Origin: Pontiellaceae bacterium
Lineage (GTDB): Bacteria > Verrucomicrobiota > Kiritimatiellia > Kiritimatiellales > Pontiellaceae
Direction: 5' to 3'
Length of the DNA: 17,510 nt
Assembly: GCA_016937035.1 (NCBI GenBank)
Contig: JAFGWS010000013.1
Span: forward strand, 1 to 17,510
The notes beneath the pieces were generated by a model. The model was not told the DNA's origin and searched no databases. It saw only the letters and a list, made by a program, of their open reading frames with translations. Both the position numbers and the translations under genes were made by a program. Shown piece after piece: positions 1 to 5,873 of this stretch (positions are counted from its first letter, which is position 1; each line of letters opens with the position of its first letter).

Positions 1-84
1 GGAGAGTTATTAACAGCTAACAAAAAGCCTCTTGGGTGGTACATTTTGATTCGACCGCAAGTGGTACATTTTAATCGACCGGTG
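1..84 (+). mobile_element. Probable end of an IS21-like insertion sequence (partial)
   Basis: The first 84 bases carry two near-identical direct repeats (36-57 and 61-81) starting GTGGTACATTTT and ending TCGACCG. Multiple short terminal repeats of this kind are typical of IS21-family ends. Codons 2-13 read E-S-Y-stop, which would suit the end of an IstB ATPase (many finish with a GESY-like stretch), but three residues prove nothing. An exonuclease gene fragment lacking its 5' part begins directly after the second repeat, as expected if the element landed in that gene. The rest of the element would lie left of the window. The family assignment is from pattern memory, and the exact outer boundary (about 81-90) is uncertain. 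Confidence 0.45.
36..81. repeat. Two direct repeats, 22 and 21 bp, period 25 bp
   Basis: The copies are 36-57 and 61-81. The first twelve bases (GTGGTACATTTT) are identical. The second copy has A for G at the thirteenth base and lacks one T before the shared TCGACCG. They are probably transposase-binding repeats at an insertion-sequence end. Confidence 0.7.
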
Positions 85-398
85 AGATTGAACTCCACCG
101 CGCAAGGGCACCGAAGGGGCCGGTGCTGGATACCCTGCCGCTGGCACGCAGAATTTTTCCCGGCCTGCCGAACTATAAGCTTTGGACGCTGGTTCGCCAC
201 TTTCAGTTTCCGAGCGGAACCTTTCATCGAGCAGAAGAGGACAGCGCCTATTGCGGGATGCTGTTTGCGAAAATTGTAGAAACGCTGGAGCTTCGGGGTG
301 AAGATGCTTCGCTCGAAAAACTGGCAGCACTATCGGGAAAGGCGGGAATGCGGTTCCCTCAGTATGTACTTCCGACAGATCAGTTGGACTTGTTTTAA
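84..398 (+). pseudogene. DnaQ-type 3'-5' exonuclease, 3' fragment
   Basis: The frame is open from 75 to the TAA at 396-398 and encodes the C-terminal half of a DEDD exonuclease of the DNA polymerase III epsilon / DinG-N type. The recognisable core is V-L-D-T-L-P-L-A-R-R, then L-P-N-Y-K-L, then H-R-A-x-x-D, which matches the Exo III H-x-A-x-x-D catalytic motif (here HRAEED). The N-terminal Exo I (D-x-E) and Exo II motifs are absent: an in-frame stop at 72-74 and the insertion-sequence-like repeats sit where they should be. GTG at 123 could start translation, but the product would lack two of the three catalytic motifs, so I call it a broken gene. It ends 11 nt before ldhA, with the ldhA ribosome binding site overlapping its stop, so the two were probably co-transcribed. 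Exonuclease homology is fairly sure; the pseudogene status depends on sequence outside the window. Confidence 0.7.
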
Positions 399-409
399 GG
401 AGGACTAAA

Positions 410-1408
410 ATGAAGATAGCCTTTTTCAGCACGAAACCGTACGACCGCGTATTCTTTGATAAAGCCAATGCGGATTTTGGACATGAGATTACCTATTTTG
501 AAACACGTCTGACGCGTCAAACGGTAAAGCTGGCCGAGGGCTATGAATGTGCTTGTGCATTTGTGAATGACCAGCTCGATGCCTCTGCCCTGATTGCGCT
601 GGCGGCTCAGGGCACTCGTCTGATCGCGTTGCGCTGTGCGGGCTTTAATAATGTGGATGTCAGCAGTGCGGGCGAGCTGGGGATCAGCGTGGTGCGCGTT
701 CCGGCCTATTCCCCTTATGCCGTGGCGGAGCATACGGTCGGACTGATGCTGGCGCTGAACCGAAAAATTTATTGGGCCAACTCGCGCGTTAGGGGAGGCA
801 ATTTTGCGCTGGACGGGTTGCTGGGGTTTGATATGCACAGTGCAACGGTGGGTCTCATTGGCACCGGAAAGATCGGCGAGTGCGTGGCCAGCGTATTGCA
901 CGGCTTCGGTTGCCGCATTTTGGCGCACGACAAACAGGAAAACGAAATCTGCAAAACGGAATACGGGGTCGAGTATGTTTCGTTTGAGGAGCTGATCGCG
1001 CAGTCGGATATTATTTCGCTGCACTGCCCATTACTGCCGGATACCTATCATCTGATCAATATGGAGGCCATTGCGCGTATGAAAAAAGGCGTGATGATCA
1101 TTAACACCAGCCGCGGAGCACTGATCGATGCGCGCGCTGCCATTGAAGGACTGAAGTCGGAAAAGATTGGTTATCTGGGGATTGATGTTTACGAGGAAGA
1201 GGAGGAACTCTTCTTTGAGGATAAAACGTTCCAGATTCTGACGGACGATGTTTTTGCACGCCTGACCACCTTCCCCAATGTCGTGATTACGGGGCATCAG
1301 GCCTATTTTACCAAAGAGGCGGTTGCACGGATTGCCCAAACCACGCTGGAAAATATTAGGGCGTACGAAACCGGAAGCGAACTGGTGAATGCCGTGAAAG
1401 CGGATTAA
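410..1408 (+). CDS. ldhA: D-lactate dehydrogenase (fermentative, NAD-dependent)
   Basis: This cytoplasmic enzyme of the D-2-hydroxyacid dehydrogenase family reduces pyruvate to D-lactate with NADH, regenerating NAD+ during fermentation. The 332-residue product aligns almost end to end with E. coli LdhA as I know it: a similar start (MKIAFFSTKPYD), RCAGFNNVD near residue 75, the Rossmann motif GTGKIG at 151-156, NTSRGALID around 235, the FFEDK segment near 268, and GHQAYFT near 296. The catalytic set Arg235, Glu264 and His296 falls at the E. coli numbering. The ATG at 410 is preceded by a strong AAGGAGGA (397-404) with 5-nt spacing, which fixes the start. The gene follows the exonuclease fragment by 11 nt, so the putative insertion at the left edge may have altered its promoter. 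A related hydroxyacid specificity cannot be wholly excluded, but the LdhA-type signature is strong. Confidence 0.93.
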   Translation: MKIAFFSTKPYDRVFFDKANADFGHEITYFETRLTRQTVKLAEGYECACAFVNDQLDASALIALAAQGTRLIALRCAGFNNVDVSSAGELGISVVRVPAYSPYAVAEHTVGLMLALNRKIYWANSRVRGGNFALDGLLGFDMHSATVGLIGTGKIGECVASVLHGFGCRILAHDKQENEICKTEYGVEYVSFEELIAQSDIISLHCPLLPDTYHLINMEAIARMKKGVMIINTSRGALIDARAAIEGLKSEKIGYLGIDVYEEEEELFFEDKTFQILTDDVFARLTTFPNVVITGHQAYFTKEAVARIAQTTLENIRAYETGSELVNAVKAD

Positions 1409-1486
1409 CGCAGGGATTCCAACGGGGTCCGGAAAGAGGGGAATAACCCTTTAAAAAATGATTTTCCAAGGGTTTGGTTTTCCGGC

Positions 1487-2329
1487 ATGGTTCGCTCCAC
1501 TATGAAAACGGATGTTCCTGAGTCGTTGATTATTATTGCCGGACGCGATGCCTATCCGCTGATGCTGGCGCGGGCGGTGCGTGCTGCAGGTGTGAAGCGT
1601 ATTGTGGTGTTGGGCTTCAAAGGCGAAACGCGCAAGGAGATTGCTGCGCTGGCGGACGAAGTGCACTGGATGCATCTGGGCAGCATGCGTTCGTTTCTGG
1701 ATCAGTTGGCCGCCACGGGGATTCGTCAGGCGGTGATGGTCGGTCAGATTGCACCTTCGAACCTCTTTTATCTGCGGCCGGATAAGCTGGCGCGCGAGAT
1801 GATGAGTGCGCTGGAAACGAAGAATGCGCATACCATTTTTGGTGCGGTGGTGCATAAGATCGAGGAACTGGGCATTACGGTGCTGCCGGGCAATGCGTTT
1901 ATGGAGTGCTACACGCCGACCGCCGGACAGCTCAGCCGCCGAGCGCCGACCGCGCGCGAACAGGCGGATATCGAGCTGGGCCTGCGCTTGGTGAAGGGAA
2001 CGAGCGCGTTTGAGATCGGGCAGACCGTGGCGATCAAGGATGGAATTATTATTGCCGTGGAAGCATTTGAGGGAACCAATCAGACGATCCGGCGGGCGGG
2101 TAGAGTCGGAAAGGCGGGGACGGTGATTGTGAAGGTGCCCAAAGAAGGGCACGATATGCGCTTCGATATTCCGGTGGTTGGAACCAAAACCTTCAAAATG
2201 ATGAAAAAGGCGAGGGTTTCGTGTCTGGCGGTAGAGGCCGGGAAAACTATTTTATTGGAGAAGGAAAAGCTGATTGGATTGGCGGATGCGCTGGATATGG
2301 CATTTGTTGCGGTGGAAACGGAGAAATGA
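1487..2329 (+). CDS. lpxI: UDP-2,3-diacylglucosamine pyrophosphatase LpxI
   Basis: LpxI (formerly DUF1009) hydrolyses UDP-2,3-diacylglucosamine to lipid X and UMP in the Raetz lipid A pathway, replacing LpxH in many non-enteric Gram-negatives. The 280-residue length is close to the roughly 280 usual for the family. Family features visible are an N-terminal IIAGRDAYP segment (16-24), MVGQIAPSNL near 84-93, EAFEGTNQTIRRAG around 192-205, and DMRFDIPVVGTKT at 223-235. Acidic residues of the last block are probably catalytic; I infer this from family conservation. The start is uncertain: neither ATG 1487 nor ATG 1502 (MKTDVPE) has a clear Shine-Dalgarno, and 1502 would remove five poorly conserved residues. 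lpxB follows 111 bp downstream, and the lpxI-lpxB pairing is a common arrangement that supports the call. Confidence 0.92.
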   Translation: MVRSTMKTDVPESLIIIAGRDAYPLMLARAVRAAGVKRIVVLGFKGETRKEIAALADEVHWMHLGSMRSFLDQLAATGIRQAVMVGQIAPSNLFYLRPDKLAREMMSALETKNAHTIFGAVVHKIEELGITVLPGNAFMECYTPTAGQLSRRAPTAREQADIELGLRLVKGTSAFEIGQTVAIKDGIIIAVEAFEGTNQTIRRAGRVGKAGTVIVKVPKEGHDMRFDIPVVGTKTFKMMKKARVSCLAVEAGKTILLEKEKLIGLADALDMAFVAVETEK

Positions 2330-2337
2330 CTACGTAC

Positions 2338-2419
2338 TGCGTATTACGTATTGCTTGATTCCTCCGGAGGAACGAAACACCATTATACGCAATACGCAAT
2401 ACGCAATACGCAATACGCA
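2338..2419. repeat. Inverted repeat around a perfect palindrome in the lpxI-lpxB spacer
   Basis: The left arm 2338-2354 (TGCGTATTACGTATTGC) is the reverse complement, with one mismatch, of 17 bases found in the tandem repeat array at 2385-2419. Between the arms lies the perfect 14-bp palindrome TTCCTCCGGAGGAA (2359-2372). In RNA this could form a long stem with an inner hairpin. There is no T-run of terminator type. It could be a REP- or MITE-like element, or a processing or stability structure within the lpx transcript. Confidence 0.7.
2385..2419. repeat. Tandem repeat, five copies of ATACGCA
   Basis: Five exact head-to-tail copies of a 7-bp unit run from 2385 to 2419, followed by a degenerate sixth (AATACGC at 2424-2430). 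The array ends about 20 bp before the lpxB start codon. A perfect 7-bp array is prone to slippage, so copy number may vary between strains and change the spacing upstream of lpxB. Confidence 0.9.
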
Positions 2420-2440
2420 ACGAAATACGCTTAAAAACTC

Positions 2441-3592
2441 ATGAAAAAATCGATTTTAGTGGTTGCAGGAGAGGTTTCGGGCGATCTGCACGCGGCGCGT
2501 GTGGTGCGTGCGCTGAAGGGACGGAAGTCGGGTATAGCGTTCTGGGGTCTTGGGGGTGATGACCTGCGCGCAGCGGGCATGGAGCTGCTGCAGCATACGG
2601 ACCAAATGTCGGTGATGGGATTGATCGAAGTGCTCAAACACTACCGTTTTCTTAAAGGCGTTTTTGATCAGGTGCTGGCAGAGGTGGATCGTCGGAAGCC
2701 GGACGCTGCGCTGCTGGTGGATTATCCCGGCTTTAATCTGCGGCTGGCGGCGGAGCTGAAGAAGCGCGGCGTGAAGGTTTTTTATTATATCTGCCCGAAG
2801 GTGTGGGCTTGGAATAAGAAGCGAATTCCTCAGATTGCGCAGCGGGTGGACCGGCTCCTGGTGATTTTCCCGTTTGAAGTGCCTCTGTTTGACGGAACGG
2901 GGCTGCAGGTGGACTTTGTCGGTAACCCGCTCGTCGCCCAGATGGATGAATTTCTGGCGCAAGAACCAGCGACGCTGCCGTGGAAATCGACGCGGCGCAT
3001 TGCACTGCTGCCGGGCAGCCGAAAACAGGAAATTTTGCGAATTCTGCCGACGATTCTGGAGGCGGCAAAATTACTGGAGGCGCGCTTCCCCGATCTTTCA
3101 TTCATCATTGCTTCGCCTAATGAGCGGATTGAGCGCCTGGTGCAGGAGGTGATAGACGCCTCGGCGAAGGTGCCGACGCGGATTGAGGTGGTGCGGGGGC
3201 AGGCGCGTGAGCTGATGCGACAGGCGGATGCGGCGATTGTGACTTCGGGCACAGCGACGCTGGAGACGGCGCTGAGCGGTACTCCGCAGGTCATTACCTA
3301 TAAAACCAGCGCGGCGACCTATTGGTTTGCGCGCGCGGTGTTGACGATTCGTTACATCGGACTGGTAAATATTGTTGTGGACCGCATGGTCTGTCCGGAG
3401 CTGATTCAGCAGGCGGCAACGCCGTCGGCGTTGGTTGAGGCTTTGGGGCCCCTGTTGGTGGAGGCATCGCCTGAACGGAGCGCCATGTTGTCGGGATATA
3501 AAGAAGTTCGGCAGTTGCTCGGATCACGGGATGCCGCGGAAAATGTTGCGGAAGCGCTGTTGGAAGCCGATCTTCTTAGTGGAAAGGTGTGA
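2441..3592 (+). CDS. lpxB: Lipid-A-disaccharide synthase
   Basis: LpxB is a peripheral inner-membrane glycosyltransferase of family GT19. It condenses lipid X with UDP-2,3-diacylglucosamine to form the tetraacyl disaccharide 1-phosphate of lipid A. The 383-residue length matches the E. coli enzyme (about 382). Family motifs appear in order: VVAGEVSGDLHAA at 7-19, GLGGDDLRAAGM near 37-48, VMGLIEVL near 58-65, the KVWAWNKKRI block near 125-134, LLPGSRKQEI near 190-199, and the sugar-nucleotide-binding SGTATLETAL near 275-284. The ATG at 2441 has no obvious Shine-Dalgarno: the bases upstream are AT-rich and lie directly after the tandem repeat array. It probably shares a transcript with lpxI, whose product supplies its acceptor. 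The call is firm. Confidence 0.95.
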   Translation: MKKSILVVAGEVSGDLHAARVVRALKGRKSGIAFWGLGGDDLRAAGMELLQHTDQMSVMGLIEVLKHYRFLKGVFDQVLAEVDRRKPDAALLVDYPGFNLRLAAELKKRGVKVFYYICPKVWAWNKKRIPQIAQRVDRLLVIFPFEVPLFDGTGLQVDFVGNPLVAQMDEFLAQEPATLPWKSTRRIALLPGSRKQEILRILPTILEAAKLLEARFPDLSFIIASPNERIERLVQEVIDASAKVPTRIEVVRGQARELMRQADAAIVTSGTATLETALSGTPQVITYKTSAATYWFARAVLTIRYIGLVNIVVDRMVCPELIQQAATPSALVEALGPLLVEASPERSAMLSGYKEVRQLLGSRDAAENVAEALLEADLLSGKV

Positions 3593-3659
3593 TCCTCGGT
3601 TCATTTTTCCGGGGGTGTTATAGTGAAGCAGGACGAAGAGTTGATAGAGGAATAAATTG

Positions 3660-4229
3660 ATGATGCCTTATCCCGATCTCCATACCGTGATTCTCGCCAG
3701 TGCCTCGCCGCGCCGGCAAGAACTGCTGAAAACATTAAACATTGATTTTTCAATTCGGGTTGCCGAAATCGACGAGACACCGTACGTCGGCGAAGCACCG
3801 AAAGCATTTGCGGAGCGGATGGCCGAAGAAAAAGCGGGTGCAGTGGATGCCGATCCGGAGTCCACGGTCATTGCAGCAGATACAATTGTGGTGGCAGATA
3901 ATACGATTCTGGGTAAACCGGCGGATGAGGCCCACGCGGTTGAAATGCTCACGGGGCTTTCGGGGAAGACGCATGAAGTGATCACGGCTGTATGCGTAAA
4001 AAGGGGTCCCAAATGTCGGGTTATATCCGTCTCAACGGAGGTTGATTTCCGAACACTTACGCCGGATGAGATGGATGCGTATGTCGCCTCCGGCTGTCCG
4101 ATGGATAAGGCGGGGGCCTATGCCATTCAAGGCGGTGCGGCCCATATGGTTCGAGCAATTAACGGATCATATACCAACGTGGTTGGACTTCCGCTTTGTG
4201 AACTGCACGAAATGCTTCTTTCGTTTTGA
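3660..4229 (+). CDS. maf: Maf-family nucleotide pyrophosphatase (dTTP/UTP type)
   Basis: Maf proteins are cytoplasmic nucleoside triphosphate pyrophosphatases that cleave dTTP, UTP and modified nucleotides to monophosphates. They are regarded as house-cleaning enzymes and have been linked to septum formation. Motifs seen are ASASPRRQELL at the N-terminus (S-x-x-R-R substrate loop), AADTIVV with the metal-binding aspartate, LGKP, DKAGAYAIQG and the C-terminal GSYTNVVGLPL. The DKAGAYAIQG block is characteristic of the YhdE-like dTTP/UTP group rather than the YceF-like group. Three possible starts lie in a row (TTG 3657, ATG 3660, ATG 3663). AGAGG at 3646-3650 gives good spacing to ATG 3660, so I chose that, for 189 residues. 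It follows lpxB by 67 bp on the same strand and may be co-transcribed with it, although functionally unrelated. Confidence 0.93.
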   Translation: MMPYPDLHTVILASASPRRQELLKTLNIDFSIRVAEIDETPYVGEAPKAFAERMAEEKAGAVDADPESTVIAADTIVVADNTILGKPADEAHAVEMLTGLSGKTHEVITAVCVKRGPKCRVISVSTEVDFRTLTPDEMDAYVASGCPMDKAGAYAIQGGAAHMVRAINGSYTNVVGLPLCELHEMLLSF

Positions 4230-4268
4230 TCTCAAACTCAGTTTATGGAAGACTGAAACAACATAACC

Positions 4269-5792
4269 ATGATAGCAACTCTGTCCAGCATCTGTATTTC
4301 CGTCGAAGGTCACTCTGTTTTATCCACAGGGCTGCCGCTCAATGCGATTGCGCCGCTTTTTTCCGACAAACAAATCATTACCATTCTGTTCATGGTCTCC
4401 TTTTTGCTGCTGGGCATTCTTTTTTATCTCGTACGAATGCGCAGCGGATTGGAGGTAAAGACTCAGGCGTTGAAGAAGAGCGATCTTTGCCGGAAAACCA
4501 TCAGTGAAAATCTGCCGAAGAGGTTTCTTTTTCAGTTGATCTACGAACCGCCGACGAATCAGTTTAAATTTACGTTTATCAGCAACCGCTATGAACGTGT
4601 TCTCCGTCTGGACCGGAATGTGTTGTTGGATAATGCGGCTCTTGCGCTGAAACAGGTGCATCCGGACGATTTGCCGCTGCTGCAGAAAACGTTCGACGAG
4701 GCCCGGGAACGCCTTGAACCCGCTTCGATTGAAATTCGTGTTTTTGAAGCGGATAAAACGCTCCGCCGGCTGCATGTGAGTGCAATTCCTCAATATTGCG
4801 ACGGGACATTGGTTTGGGACGGCTTCATGCAGGATATTACTGACGCCAAGCGGAGCGAACACCACCTCGCTGAAGAGCATCAGAATTTCAGGCAACTCTT
4901 TTCCGCTATGGAAGAATTTCTTATTGTATGCGATCCAACGGGTCGAATTCTGCATACCAACCCTGCGGTCGGGAAAAGGCTGGGCTATTCTGCAGCAGAG
5001 CTGAGCGGGATGCATCTTTTCGACCTCTATCCGGACGATGCTCAACCGGAGATCCGAAGTGTTCTCGAACAACTGAGGTCAACGTCGTCGGGTTCCTGCA
5101 GTCAGTCGCTTCAAATGAAGAGCGGCGCAGAAATAATGGTGGAAATGAATCTGTTTCAAGGCACATGGGAGCGCCAACCGGCTCTGATCGGCGTAGCTCA
5201 CGATATTGCCCGCTATCGACAGGTTGAATCTGCACTTCGGGAATCGCGCCGCATCCTTCAGTTGATCATCGACAGTATTCCGATGTCGGTTTTCTGGAAG
5301 GATAGGGATTCGGTCTATCTCGGCTGCAACACCACATTTATCGATCAATGTCGGCTTTGCAGCCACAGTGATGTGATTGGGAAAACACCGCTCGACTTAT
5401 TCGAAGAGGCCACAGCGTTACAGGTGATTGAGCAGGATCAGGAAATCATTTCTTCTAATCAGGCTCAAATGAAGCGGTTGAAGCGCTATGTGCATCCGGA
5501 CGAGAAAGCCGGCTGGAGGGAAATCAGTACGGTGCCTTTGCGAAATACCAAGGGGCAGGCGGTAGGTGTGTTGGGCATCTGGAACGACATTACCGAACGA
5601 AAAAACGCGGAGGATAAACTGCAGGAAACGCTGAAAACACTCGAGCGCTTTAATCAGCTCATGCGCAAGCGTGAGATTCGTACGCTCGAGCTGAAGGCGG
5701 AGGTGAATCATCTGTGTGCCGAGCTGGAGTGGCCTCAAAAATACAGAACCACGATTGACCGTGTCGATGACGATCTCCAATTGGGGACTTAA
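4269..5792 (+). CDS. Membrane-anchored triple-PAS sensory protein without kinase domain
   Basis: The 507-residue product has a short N-terminal segment, one transmembrane helix (about 36-55) and then three cytoplasmic PAS domains: about 75-195 (with VHPDD, ending MQDITDAKR), 203-315 (FLIVCDPTGRILHTNPA, ending AHDIARYRQ) and 325-445 (VFWKDRDSVYLGCN, ending WNDITERKN). A helical tail at about 455-492 carries L-E-R-F-N-Q-L-M, R-E-I-R-T, ELKAEVN and P-Q-K-Y. This resembles a conserved module often found after the last PAS domain of sensors, either before a HisKA domain or at the very C-terminus. No histidine kinase, GGDEF, EAL or methyl-accepting domain follows; the protein ends about 15 residues later at a normal stop. 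It lies 81 bp upstream of a hybrid histidine kinase, so it may feed a signal into that protein. ATG 4269 is the only ATG after the in-frame stop at 4254-4256 and has no clear ribosome binding site. The ligand cannot be predicted. Confidence 0.85.
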   Translation: MIATLSSICISVEGHSVLSTGLPLNAIAPLFSDKQIITILFMVSFLLLGILFYLVRMRSGLEVKTQALKKSDLCRKTISENLPKRFLFQLIYEPPTNQFKFTFISNRYERVLRLDRNVLLDNAALALKQVHPDDLPLLQKTFDEARERLEPASIEIRVFEADKTLRRLHVSAIPQYCDGTLVWDGFMQDITDAKRSEHHLAEEHQNFRQLFSAMEEFLIVCDPTGRILHTNPAVGKRLGYSAAELSGMHLFDLYPDDAQPEIRSVLEQLRSTSSGSCSQSLQMKSGAEIMVEMNLFQGTWERQPALIGVAHDIARYRQVESALRESRRILQLIIDSIPMSVFWKDRDSVYLGCNTTFIDQCRLCSHSDVIGKTPLDLFEEATALQVIEQDQEIISSNQAQMKRLKRYVHPDEKAGWREISTVPLRNTKGQAVGVLGIWNDITERKNAEDKLQETLKTLERFNQLMRKREIRTLELKAEVNHLCAELEWPQKYRTTIDRVDDDLQLGT

Positions 5793-5873
5793 CCCGGAGA
5801 ATGCATCGATAGCGTTTTGGTCGATATGAGTATAACAACCATTTCATAAAAGATATTTTACAGGGAAAAGATA

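Noticed and set aside
2385..2430. Possible CRISPR array in the lpxI-lpxB spacer.
   Set aside because: The units are 7 bp with no spacers between them and there are no cas genes, so it is a simple tandem repeat.
3623..3655. Ten-codon frame starting GTG upstream of maf.
   Set aside because: It is too short to support, there is no conserved pattern to judge by, and it overlaps the maf ribosome binding site.
4226..4507. Plus-strand frame of 93 residues at the start of the PAS gene.
   Set aside because: It overlaps the maf end and the PAS gene in another frame, and the PAS frame encodes the membrane helix leading into recognisable PAS domains.
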